Assembly: GCA_030428785.1 (NCBI GenBank)
Contig: JAUIEF010000017.1
Span: forward strand, 1 to 51,094
Reading direction: 5' to 3'
DNA: 51,094 nt
From: a bacterium
Lineage (GTDB): Bacteria; Planctomycetota; B15-G4
Shown here piece by piece: positions 15,657-23,557 of the stretch. Every line of letters begins with the position of its first letter. Within the stretch, counting starts at the first letter, position 1. The position numbers and the translations under genes were made by a program. The notes under the pieces are model-generated. The model worked only from the letters and a program-made list of their open reading frames with translations. It had not been told where the DNA came from and did not search any database.

Positions 15657-17675
15657 ATGCCCCGCCCCCGAACCCCGAAGTCGGGCGGCCGCGCCTCGCG
15701 CGTCGGGTGCGTCTCCCCGCGGGAGGCGTCCGTCCGGACGGCGATCGCGTCCGCCGTCCTGTGCGCCGCAATGGCCGCCTGCGGCGAGCCCGGTGACGCC
15801 GCGCCCGACGTGTCGGACGCCGGGCGGGGCGCCGGCTCGCCCGCGACCGCATCGCCCGTCGCGGCCCCCGAGGTCCCCGCGCGCGACACCGCGACCGACG
15901 CGCGAGGCGCGCCCGGAGGATCGCCCGGCGAGGCGGCCGCCGGCGCGCCGGGCACCGTGCGCGACCCGCGCGACGAGGCGCCGCCGCCCCCCGTCGGCGA
16001 GCCGCCGCGCGTCGGCCCGTGGTTCGTGACCTCGGACGACGCCGCGAGCGGCTTCACGCACCGCACCCTCGCCGGACCGACCGCGCTCCAGGGCAAGTTC
16101 TTCCTGCGCGACACCGTGGGCCCGGGCGTCGCCGTGCTCGACGTCGACGGCGACGGCGACATGGACCTCTACTTCCCGCAGGGCACGGACGGCACGGCGG
16201 CCGGCGGCGACTCGGCGAACCGCCTCTACCTCAACGACGGCACGGGCCGCTTCACCGAGGACGGCGCGGCGCGCGGCGCGGCGCACCGCGGCTACGGCTT
16301 CGGCGCGCTCGCCTTCGACTGGGACGCCGACGGCGACACGGACCTCTTCCTCACGAACCTCGGGCCGGACGTCCTCCTGCGCAACGACGACGGCCGCTTC
16401 ACCGACGTCACCGCGGACCACCCGGGCCTCGCGGGCCCGCCGACCGCGTGGTCCGTCGGCGCGGCCGCGGGCGACCTCGACCTGGACGGCGACCTCGACC
16501 TCTACGTCGCGGGCTACTGCGAGCAGGACCTCCCCGCGCTCGAGGCGCGCGGCTGGTGCCGCCAGATGTCGTGCGAGGTGCCGTGCGGCCCGCGCAGCCT
16601 GCGCCCCGAGCCGGACCGCGTGCACCGGAACTCCGGCGCGCCGGACTTCACGCTCACGGCCGACGCGGGCGACACCGGCCTGCTCGACGTCGAGCCGAGC
16701 TACGGCTTCCAGCCGACCTTCACGGACATCGACGACGACGGCGACCTCGACCTCTACGTGACGAACGACTCCGTCGCGAACACGCTCTTCGTGAACGACG
16801 GGAGGGGCCGCTTCGAGGAGGCGGCGCTCGTCGCGGGTGTCGCGTGCGGACGCGCCGGACAGATGGAGGCGGGCATGGGGCTCGCCGTCGGGCACGCGGA
16901 CGACGACGCGCTCCCCGAGCTCTACGTCACGAACTTCTCGACGCAGAGCAACTCGCTCTACTGGAACGAGTCGGACCTGCTCGGGCAGCCGTGGTTCGAG
17001 GAGATCTCGCAGCGCGCCGGTCTCGGGCGGCCGAGCTGGTTCCAGCTCGGATGGGGCTGCGCGTTCGCGGACTTCGACGGCGACGGCTTCACGGACGTCT
17101 TCAGCAGCAACGGCCACATCTTCCCGCAGATGGACGGCTGCGACCCGGAGCTCGTCGTGTACCGGCAGGCGAACAGCGTGTACCGCGGCACCGCGGAGCC
17201 CGGCGTCTTCGACGACGTGAGCGCCGCCGCGGGGCTGACCGAGGAGAGCGCGCACCGCAGCGCCGCGCTCGTCGACGTGGACGGCGACGGACGGCTCGAC
17301 CTCGTCGTGACGCGCATGGACGCCTCGCCGCGCCTGCTGAGGAACCGCACGCCCGCGCACGGCCGGTGGTTCGGCGCGCGCGTGCTCCACGTGCCGCCGG
17401 GCGGCGACGTCGCGACGGACGCGGTCGGCGCGCGCGTCACCGTGCACGCGGGCGGCCGCCGCTGGACCCGCGACGTCACCGCCGGCAGCAGCTTCCTCGC
17501 GACGGAGGACCCGCGCGTCCACGTCGGCCTCGGCGCGCTCGAGACCGTGGACCGCGTCGAGGTACGCGTGCCGGGCGGCACGACGCTCGCGTTCGAGACG
17601 CCGCCCGTGGGCACGTGGACGACGCTCGTCGTGCGCGACGGCGCGCTGCGGCTCGCCGAGGAGGACGGGCGGTGA
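15657..17675 (+). CDS. CRTAC1-like FG-GAP/ASPIC-UnbV lipoprotein
   Basis: A protein of 672 residues. A lipoprotein-like signal (LCAAMAAC) ends near residue 42, followed by an Ala/Pro/Gly-rich linker to about 120. The core is a beta-propeller of FG-GAP/VCBS repeats with calcium-binding-like loops (DVDGDGDMDLYFP, DWDADGDTDLF, DLDLDGDLDLY, DIDDDGDLDLY, DFDGDGFTDVF, DVDGDGRLDLV). The last ~100 residues (RVTVHAGGRRWTRDV...RVEVRVPGGT) match the ASPIC/UnbV domain. Such proteins are secreted or surface attached, often paired with TPR proteins, and lack a settled function. The ATG at 15657 lies 8 nt after a -10-like hexamer. Its stop overlaps the TPR gene start (GTGA). Confidence 0.9.
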   Translation: MPRPRTPKSGGRASRVGCVSPREASVRTAIASAVLCAAMAACGEPGDAAPDVSDAGRGAGSPATASPVAAPEVPARDTATDARGAPGGSPGEAAAGAPGTVRDPRDEAPPPPVGEPPRVGPWFVTSDDAASGFTHRTLAGPTALQGKFFLRDTVGPGVAVLDVDGDGDMDLYFPQGTDGTAAGGDSANRLYLNDGTGRFTEDGAARGAAHRGYGFGALAFDWDADGDTDLFLTNLGPDVLLRNDDGRFTDVTADHPGLAGPPTAWSVGAAAGDLDLDGDLDLYVAGYCEQDLPALEARGWCRQMSCEVPCGPRSLRPEPDRVHRNSGAPDFTLTADAGDTGLLDVEPSYGFQPTFTDIDDDGDLDLYVTNDSVANTLFVNDGRGRFEEAALVAGVACGRAGQMEAGMGLAVGHADDDALPELYVTNFSTQSNSLYWNESDLLGQPWFEEISQRAGLGRPSWFQLGWGCAFADFDGDGFTDVFSSNGHIFPQMDGCDPELVVYRQANSVYRGTAEPGVFDDVSAAAGLTEESAHRSAALVDVDGDGRLDLVVTRMDASPRLLRNRTPAHGRWFGARVLHVPPGGDVATDAVGARVTVHAGGRRWTRDVTAGSSFLATEDPRVHVGLGALETVDRVEVRVPGGTTLAFETPPVGTWTTLVVRDGALRLAEEDGR

Positions 17676-18916
17676 GCGGCGGGGTCGCGAACCTCGCGCT
17701 GTCGGTCGCGGTGTCGGTTGCGATGTCGGTGGCCGCGCCGGCTCCGGCCCCGGTGTCGGCTCCGGCTCCGGCTCCGGCTCCGGTAGCGGCTCCGGCTCCG
17801 GCTCCGGCTCCGCATGCGGCTGCGGCTGCGGCTACGGCCCAGGACACCCTCGCCGACGCCAAGGCCCTGCGCCGCTCCGGCCTGCCCGCCGAGGCCGCGG
17901 CGCTCCTGCAGCCGCAGGCCGACGCGCACGCCGCCGACGGCGAGTGGATGGGCCTCCTCGGCCTGTGCCTGCTCGACGCGGGCGACGCGACGGGCGCCGG
18001 GCGCGCGCTCGCGGCCCACGACGCCGCGGCCGGGCGCGCCCCGAGCTTCCGCGCCGAGACCCTCCGCGGTCGGCTCGCCGGACTCCGCCAGGACTGGGAG
18101 GCCGCCCGGACCGCCTACCGCGACGCGACCCGCCTCAACGAGCGCGCCGTGGAGGCCTGGGTCGGCCTCGTCCGCGTCGGCATGGACGAGGGCCGGCTCG
18201 GCCGGGCGCTCGTCGACGCCGGCCTGCTCGAGGAGGTCGTGCCCGACGTCGGCCGCGCGATGGCCGCGGAGGTCCTGCGCGCGCAGGGCGACGTGTACCG
18301 GCGCCGCGGCGCGACGACCGTCGAGCTCGCCGCGGACAAGTACCAGGCCGCGCTCGGGAAGACTCCCGAGGACAGCGAGCTCGCGGAGCTCGTGCTCGAG
18401 CTCTCGCTCCAGGCCTACCGCACAGCGGTCGCCGCGGAGCTCGTCGCGCGGCACCTCGCCGGCGAGGAGCACGCCGTCGCCCGCGCGTACTGGACGGGCC
18501 GGCGGCTCGTCGTCGTGCAGGACGCCGACGGCGCGCGCGCGGCCTTCGAGGAGGCCCTCGCCCGCGACCCCGCCCACGCGGACAGCGCGCTGTGGCTCGC
18601 GAAGCTCGCGCTCGGCGAGGGCGACGCCGAGCGCGCGCGCGCCTGGGTCGCCGCCTGCCGCGACGCGGGGCTCCGGACGGCGCAGACGGAGCTCGTCCTC
18701 GGGGAGGTCCTCGCCGACCTCGGCGAGCTCGCGGACGCCGAGACGCACCTCCGCGCCGCGCTCGACCGCGACCCGGACCTCACGAAGGCGCTCTACCTCC
18801 TGGGCCGCGTGCTCGCGCGCCGCGGCGAGGCGGCGGGGGCCCGCGAGGTCCTCGAGCGCTTCCGCGCGCTCACGCGCCCGCCGCCCGTCGACGAGGAGGA
18901 CGACGTCGAGCGCTGA
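17672..18916 (+). CDS. TPR-repeat protein with Ala-Pro repeat linker
   Basis: A 414-residue protein starting at GTG 17672, overlapping the CRTAC1-like gene by GTGA. The N-terminal hydrophobic segment (LALSVAVSVAMSVAA) could be a signal or anchor. Residues about 23-55 are an Ala-Pro/Ala repeat built of GGCTCC-type hexamers. From about 60 to 405 there are tetratricopeptide-type helical pairs (for example AYRDATRLNERAVEAWVGL, AAFEEALARDPAHADSALWLA and HLRAALDRDPDLTKALYLLG). TPR domains bind proteins; the coupling to the CRTAC1-like protein suggests the two work together at the cell envelope, which is inference. The frame is open far upstream, inside the preceding gene, but that part is a shadow. 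Confidence 0.85.
   Translation: MSGGVANLALSVAVSVAMSVAAPAPAPVSAPAPAPAPVAAPAPAPAPHAAAAAATAQDTLADAKALRRSGLPAEAAALLQPQADAHAADGEWMGLLGLCLLDAGDATGAGRALAAHDAAAGRAPSFRAETLRGRLAGLRQDWEAARTAYRDATRLNERAVEAWVGLVRVGMDEGRLGRALVDAGLLEEVVPDVGRAMAAEVLRAQGDVYRRRGATTVELAADKYQAALGKTPEDSELAELVLELSLQAYRTAVAAELVARHLAGEEHAVARAYWTGRRLVVVQDADGARAAFEEALARDPAHADSALWLAKLALGEGDAERARAWVAACRDAGLRTAQTELVLGEVLADLGELADAETHLRAALDRDPDLTKALYLLGRVLARRGEAAGAREVLERFRALTRPPPVDEEDDVER
17735..17830 (+). repeat. Hexamer-based Ala-Pro coding repeat inside the TPR gene
   Basis: Imperfect GGCTCC/GGCTGC hexamers encode the Ala-Pro and Ala runs after the signal region. The unit is the same as in the array at 1-99. Length variation in strains would change only the linker. 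Confidence 0.85.
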
Positions 18917-19062
18917 CGACCGCCCGCTCGACGCCCCGACCGGGCGCCGGGTCGCGGCGACCCGCCGGCCCGCGCGCCGGACACCCGCGGCACAACGCGT
19001 TGGACAACGACGGCTCCCGCGTCGGATGATCGGCGGCACGCACGCCCCCGGGAGGAGCCGCC

Positions 19063-19383
19063 ATGGACATCCGCGACACGCTCGACTACGCCGCCAAGTG
19101 CCTCTTCGGAGTCATCCTCCGGGTCATGGGGCTCTACGTGCTCGGCATCACCGTCTGGACCTCGGGGCTCATGCTCTTCGGGCCCGTCCCCTTCGGCTTC
19201 ATGACGTTCGTCCTCAACGTCGTCGGCATCCTGGCCGGCGTCTGGCTGCTCAAGGGCGCGCCGCTCCTCTCGGACACCGCGTACCCCGACCGCACGCCGC
19301 GGCCCGCGCCGTCGTACCCCCCGGCCGGCAAGCCGGGCGACCGCATGGGCGGGGACGTCGCGCCGCCCGGCTACCAGGACTGA
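19063..19383 (+). CDS. Small membrane protein of unknown function
   Basis: A 106-residue protein with an excellent Shine-Dalgarno (GGGAGGAG) upstream of ATG 19063. Two hydrophobic helices are predicted (about 12-42 and 46-66), with Trp32 between them, then a Pro-rich soluble tail to the C terminus (about 70-106). I recognise no family. It is 4 nt before the SDR gene and so probably co-transcribed with it. Confidence 0.75.
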   Translation: MDIRDTLDYAAKCLFGVILRVMGLYVLGITVWTSGLMLFGPVPFGFMTFVLNVVGILAGVWLLKGAPLLSDTAYPDRTPRPAPSYPPAGKPGDRMGGDVAPPGYQD

Positions 19384-19387
19384 CGCC

Positions 19388-20188
19388 GTGGCCGACGCCC
19401 GACCGCTCGACGGACGCCACGCGCTCGTGACCGGCGCCGGCCGCGGCATCGGCCGCGCCGTCGCCCTGAGCCTCGCGTCGGAGGGCGCCGCGCTCACGCT
19501 CGTCGCGCGCAGCGCCGACCAGCTCGCGTCCGTCGAGGACGCGTGCCTCGCGGCGGGCGCGGCGAGCGTCGCCTGCGAAGCCGTCGACCTCGCCGACCGC
19601 GACCCGCTCGCCGAGCTCTGCGAGACGGTCGCCACCGGCGCCGACGTGCTCGTGAACAACGCGGGCGTCGCACCCTCCGCGCCGCTCGAGCGCACCGACG
19701 ACGACCTCTGGGACGACACGCTCGAGCTCAACACCTTCGCGCCCTTCGCGCTCGCGCGCGCCGCGCTGCCCGGCATGGCGGAGCGCGGCTTCGGGCGCAT
19801 CGTGAACGTCGCGTCCACCGCGGCGCTCGAGGGCTACGCGTACACGAGCGCGTACGTCGCGTCGAAGCACGCGCTGCTCGGGCTCACCCGCGCGCTCTCC
19901 GCCGAGGCCGCCGCGCGCTGGAAGGATGCGGACCTCACGGTGAACGCCGTGTGCCCGGGCTTCGTCGACACGGACATCGTCGCGCGCTCCGCGGCGCGCA
20001 TCGCGGAGACGACGGGCCTCGACCTCGGCGCCGCGCGCGAGCGCCTCGCCGCGATGAACCCGAGCGGCCGGCTGCTCTCGCCCGAGGAGGTCGCGGCGGC
20101 GATCACGTCGCTCGTCGTCGAGCGCCCGGGCCGCACGCACGGCGCGGCGGTGCGCTTCCCGGCCGCGGACGACGCCCGCGCCGGCTGA
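19388..20188 (+). CDS. Short-chain dehydrogenase/reductase
   Basis: A 266-residue classical SDR. The cofactor site TGAGRGIG lies near residues 15-22, NNAG near residue 92, and the catalytic Ser (NVASTAALEG) and YVASK motif follow. It would oxidise or reduce a hydroxyl/keto group with NAD(P)H; 3-hydroxyacyl-CoA is plausible because an enoyl-CoA hydratase gene follows. It starts with GTG 19388 directly after the small membrane protein gene. Confidence 0.92.
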   Translation: MADARPLDGRHALVTGAGRGIGRAVALSLASEGAALTLVARSADQLASVEDACLAAGAASVACEAVDLADRDPLAELCETVATGADVLVNNAGVAPSAPLERTDDDLWDDTLELNTFAPFALARAALPGMAERGFGRIVNVASTAALEGYAYTSAYVASKHALLGLTRALSAEAAARWKDADLTVNAVCPGFVDTDIVARSAARIAETTGLDLGAARERLAAMNPSGRLLSPEEVAAAITSLVVERPGRTHGAAVRFPAADDARAG

Positions 20189-20228
20189 GCGCGCGCCGCC
20201 CCGGTGGATCGCCCCGCGAGCACCGGGG

Positions 20229-20234
20229 TAGGAT
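20229..20234 (+). promoter_or_regulatory. -10-like TAGGAT 7 nt before ATG
   Basis: TAGGAT ends 7 nt before the ATG at 20242, consistent with a leaderless transcript. TGGATC at 20205-20210 is only a weak -35 candidate. Confidence 0.45.
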
Positions 20235-20241
20235 CCCCGCC

Positions 20242-21054
20242 ATGACCGAGACCTTCCGCGAGACGATCGACGAGGACGGCGTCGCCCTCCTCACGCTCGA
20301 CCGGCCCCACCGCTACAACGCCCTGACCTTCGAGGTCTACCGCGAGCTCGCGGACCGCTTCGCGTCGATGCGCGACGACGACGCCGTGCACGCCGTCGTC
20401 ATCACCGGGCGCGACAAGGCCTTCTGCTCCGGCGGCGACGTCCACGACATCATCGGCAAGCTCTTCGAGCGCGACGCGGACCAGGTGCTCGAGTTCACGC
20501 GCATGACGGGCGAGCTCATCGCGAACATGCGCAAGCTCGAGAAGCCGATCGTCGCCGCGGTGAACGGCATGGCGGCCGGCGCCGGCGCGGTCATCGCCCT
20601 CGCGTCCGACCTGCGGATCTTCGCGGAGCAGGCGAAGATCGCGTTCCTCTTCACGAACGTCGGGCTCACGGGCGCCGACATGGGCGCCGGCTACCTCCTG
20701 CCGCGCGTCGTCGGGCAGGGCCGCGCGAGCGAGCTGCTCCTGCTCGGCAACGCCGTCGACGCGCACACCGCCGAGCGCTACGGCCTCGCGAACCAGGTCG
20801 TCCCCGGCGCCGAGTGCCTCCCCACCGCCATGGCCCTCGCGCAGCGCCTCGCCCGCGGCCCGCTCGCCGCCCTCGCGACGACCAAGCGCTGCCTCGACGC
20901 CGAGTGGACCATGACGCTCGACGAGGCCATCGAGCTCGAGGCGCAGGTCCAGGCCGTCCACCTCCGCGAGCCCGACCACCGCGCCTTCCACGACGCCTTC
21001 ACGAAGAAGGAGCCGCCGCGGTTCTCCGGCGAGACCCGCCGCTCCGACGGCTGA
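20242..21054 (+). CDS. Enoyl-CoA hydratase/isomerase family protein (second copy)
   Basis: A 270-residue crotonase-fold protein. Substrate-pocket motifs include FCSGGDVHDI and GMAAGAGAVIALASDLRIF. The two Glu residues of classical hydratases are not seen (V/I at the first site, LFTNVGLTGADMG at the second), which points to an isomerase-type or divergent reaction; Asp in GADMG may act instead. The C terminus RAFHDAFTKKEPPRF is typical of this family. The ATG at 20242 follows a -10-like TAGGAT by 7 nt; the frame is open well upstream but only as an SDR shadow. A ferredoxin and an acyl-CoA dehydrogenase follow. Confidence 0.88.
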   Translation: MTETFRETIDEDGVALLTLDRPHRYNALTFEVYRELADRFASMRDDDAVHAVVITGRDKAFCSGGDVHDIIGKLFERDADQVLEFTRMTGELIANMRKLEKPIVAAVNGMAAGAGAVIALASDLRIFAEQAKIAFLFTNVGLTGADMGAGYLLPRVVGQGRASELLLLGNAVDAHTAERYGLANQVVPGAECLPTAMALAQRLARGPLAALATTKRCLDAEWTMTLDEAIELEAQVQAVHLREPDHRAFHDAFTKKEPPRFSGETRRSDG

Positions 21055-21085
21055 CCGCCCCCTCCCCCCGACCGTCGCGACCCCC

Positions 21086-21427
21086 ATGCCCGAACCGCGC
21101 TTCGAACGCCACCTCTTCATCTGCACGAACGCCCGCGCCGACGGACACCCGCGCGGCTGCTGCGCGAGCAAGGGCTCGGCGGACATCGCGAAGGCCATCA
21201 AGATCGCGGCCTACGACCGCGGCCTCAAGGGGCGCGTCCGCGTGAACAAGGCCGGCTGCCTCGACGCCTGCGAGGAGGGCGTCTCCGCCGTGCTCTACCC
21301 CGACGGCGTGTGGTTCCGCGGCATCACCCTCGATGACGTCGACGAGCTCGTCGAGCGCACGCTCGTGAAGGGCGAGATCGTCGAGCGCCTCGTCTCGCCG
21401 GGCCACCCGCGGGCGGCCGGCTCCTGA
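21086..21427 (+). CDS. Thioredoxin-like [2Fe-2S] ferredoxin
   Basis: A 113-residue protein with the cysteine pattern of thioredoxin-fold [2Fe-2S] ferredoxins: Cys13, Cys25 (Cys26 adjacent), Cys58 and Cys62 (GCLDACEEG). It carries electrons in the cytoplasm. Similar proteins often sit beside other redox enzymes. Here the gene overlaps the acyl-CoA dehydrogenase gene by one base (TGATG), suggesting a link between the two, although acyl-CoA dehydrogenases normally pass electrons to ETF. The start ATG at 21086 fits the domain. Confidence 0.9.
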   Translation: MPEPRFERHLFICTNARADGHPRGCCASKGSADIAKAIKIAAYDRGLKGRVRVNKAGCLDACEEGVSAVLYPDGVWFRGITLDDVDELVERTLVKGEIVERLVSPGHPRAAGS

Positions 21428-22653
21428 TGGCGCGCGACGGACAGATCACGCGGGACGGCGGCGACGGGCACCACGGCGCCGACGCGCGCGCCGCGCTCAT
21501 GGGCTCCGTCCGCGAGCGGGCGCGGCACTTCGCGCAGCACGAGGTCGCGCCGCACGCGGGCGCCTGGGACCGCGCCGAGGAGCTGCCGCGCGCGATCGTG
21601 ACGCGCATGGGCGAGCTGGGCTTCCTCGCCGGGCCGCTCCCCACGACGCACGGCGGCAGCGGCTGGGACAACGAGACCTTCCTCGGCGTGTACGAGGAGA
21701 TCGGGCGCGCGTGCAGCAGCACCCGCGGCTTCCTCGCCGTGCACACCGGCCTCGTCTCCCAGTGCCTCGAGGACCACGGCACCGACGCGCAGAAGGCGCG
21801 CTGGCTGCCGTCGCTCGCGACGGGCGAGCGCATCGGCTGCTACGGCCTCACCGAGGAGGGCGCCGGCAGCGACGTCGCCGCCATCGCGACGACCGCGCGC
21901 CGCGACGGCGACACGTGGGTCGTCGACGGCAGCAAGACCTGGATCACGAACGCCGGCGTCGCGGACCTCGCGCTCGTCTTCGCGAGGACCAACCCCGACG
22001 CGACGCCGCGCGACGACGGGCGTCCCGCGCGGGCCGAGCTCACCGCCTTCGTCGTCGAGCTGCCGTCGCCCGGCTTCACCGCCGAGCCGCTCGGCGTCGA
22101 GCCCCTCGGCCACCGCGCGAGCGACCACGCGAAGCTGCGACTCGAGGGCCTGCGCGTCCCCGACGACCAGCGCCTCGGCGAGGTCGGGCAGGGCTTCAAG
22201 ATCGCCATGTCCGCGCTCGACCACGGCCGGCTCGGCGTCGCCGCCGGCGCCGTGGGCATCGGCCGCGCATGCCTCGACGAGGCCGTCGCCCACGCACGCG
22301 AGCGCCGCCAGTTCGGCAAGCGCATCGGCGACTTCCAGATGGTGCAGGCCGACCTCGCCGACATGTACGCCGAGGTCGAGGCCGCCGCCGCGCTCGTCGC
22401 GCGCGCGGCGCGGGCCGCCGACACCGGCGCGCCCGACGTGACGCGCCTGACGTCCGCCGCGAAGCTCTTCGCGACCGAGGCCGCCCAGCGCGCCGCCGAC
22501 AAGGCCGTCCTGCTCCTCGGCAACCGCGGCTACGGCAGCGGGCACACCGTCGAGCGGCACTACCGCGACATCCAGGGGCTGCGGATCTACGAGGGGACCA
22601 ACCACATCCACCGGCTCATCATCGGGCGGTCGCTCGTCGGGAAGGACGGGTAG
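21427..22653 (+). CDS. Acyl-CoA dehydrogenase
   Basis: A 408-residue FAD enzyme. It has the N-terminal helical domain, the FAD-binding YGLTEEGAGSDVAAI and TWITNAGVADLALVFA strands, and the C-terminal RQFGKRIGDFQMVQADLADM and RIYEGTNHIHR motifs. Glu389 is in the position of the catalytic base of short- and medium-chain enzymes. It catalyses alpha,beta-desaturation of acyl-CoA. It is translationally linked to the ferredoxin gene. The upstream enoyl-CoA hydratase would act on its product. Confidence 0.95.
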   Translation: MARDGQITRDGGDGHHGADARAALMGSVRERARHFAQHEVAPHAGAWDRAEELPRAIVTRMGELGFLAGPLPTTHGGSGWDNETFLGVYEEIGRACSSTRGFLAVHTGLVSQCLEDHGTDAQKARWLPSLATGERIGCYGLTEEGAGSDVAAIATTARRDGDTWVVDGSKTWITNAGVADLALVFARTNPDATPRDDGRPARAELTAFVVELPSPGFTAEPLGVEPLGHRASDHAKLRLEGLRVPDDQRLGEVGQGFKIAMSALDHGRLGVAAGAVGIGRACLDEAVAHARERRQFGKRIGDFQMVQADLADMYAEVEAAAALVARAARAADTGAPDVTRLTSAAKLFATEAAQRAADKAVLLLGNRGYGSGHTVERHYRDIQGLRIYEGTNHIHRLIIGRSLVGKDG

Positions 22654-22676
22654 CGGGGCGCGGTCGCGCTCGCGGT

Positions 22677-22690
22677 CGGAGCGCGCTCCG
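22677..22690 (+). terminator. Palindrome after the acyl-CoA dehydrogenase gene
   Basis: CGGAGCGCGCTCCG is a perfect palindrome 24 nt after the stop and can form a 5-bp stem. No U tract follows. Confidence 0.35.
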
Positions 22691-22796
22691 GGGGATGCCG
22701 ATGCAGACAGGGTCTCCGCACGGCGCGGCCGCCGGAGCGCGCGCGGCGCCCTCGGCGAACGCGGTCACCACGTCGAGAGCTGCGCGGGACACGTCC

Positions 22797-22825
22797 TTGG
22801 CGAAACGTGCGACTCCTCCTAAGCT
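22797..22825 (+). promoter_or_regulatory. Promoter of the ECF sigma-kinase operon
   Basis: TTGGCG (22797-22802) and TAAGCT (22820-22825) are separated by 17 bp, a housekeeping-type promoter. It would give a leader of about 65 nt before the ATG at 22898. Confidence 0.55.
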
Positions 22826-22897
22826 CGCCCCCGTCGTGCCGGGCTGCGGCGACGGGAGAATCACCACTCCGGTGGGCGACCGGGAGACCACGAGACC

Positions 22898-23557
22898 ATG
22901 GATGCGCAGGAGGATGCGCAGGAGGACGGGCGTCGGGCGGCGTCGGACGGCACCACGACCGGCGACCTGCTGTCGCGCGCGAAGCACGGTGATCACGAGG
23001 CGGAGCGGCGCGTCTTCGGCGAGCACATCGAGCGCCTCCGTGCGCGCGCGCGTCGTCATCCGCGATCCCGGGCGCTCCGTGCGCACGTCACCGAGGACGA
23101 CCTCGTCGCCGACGTCTTCGTGAGGGCGTTGTCGTCCGGCCTGCTCGATCGATTCGACGACCGGGGCAAGGGCAGCCTGGAGCGCCTGCTCGCCGCCGTG
23201 CTCGACAACGTCATCAAGGACGCGCTCCGGCGCACGCGGACGAGGAAGCGCACGGCTGACCGGCCCGTCTTCTCCATGTCCGCGCTCGACCCGGGCCTCG
23301 AGACCGCGACGCCGGCCTGTCAGCAGCCTTCCCCGACGAGCCTCGCCCGCGTCGAGGAACTGCTCGCCCGCGCACGCGACCTGCTCGACGAGTACTCCTG
23401 GCAGGTCTGGTCCGCGGTCGAGGTCGGCGGGGTCGAGCCCGTCGAGGTGGCCCGCCGCCTCGGGATCACCCCGTCCGCGGCACGGGGAGTGTTGAGCCGC
23501 GCGCGGAAGCGGGTGTTCGCGGACCTCGAGCGGACGCTCCGACGGGGCGCCTCGTGA
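22898..23557 (+). CDS. ECF-family RNA polymerase sigma factor
   Basis: A 219-residue protein. Region 2 spans about residues 25-90 (AKHGDHEAERRVFGEHIERL...VTEDDLVADVFVRAL). Region 4 spans about 150-212 and ends with a helix-turn-helix (EVARRLGITPSAARGVLSRARKRVF). It would direct RNA polymerase to a small regulon. Its stop overlaps the GTG start of a Ser/Thr kinase by 4 nt; sigma factors of this type are common next to such kinases in Planctomycetota, where phosphorylation may control the sigma factor. GGGAG lies about 10 nt before the ATG. Confidence 0.88.
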   Translation: MDAQEDAQEDGRRAASDGTTTGDLLSRAKHGDHEAERRVFGEHIERLRARARRHPRSRALRAHVTEDDLVADVFVRALSSGLLDRFDDRGKGSLERLLAAVLDNVIKDALRRTRTRKRTADRPVFSMSALDPGLETATPACQQPSPTSLARVEELLARARDLLDEYSWQVWSAVEVGGVEPVEVARRLGITPSAARGVLSRARKRVFADLERTLRRGAS

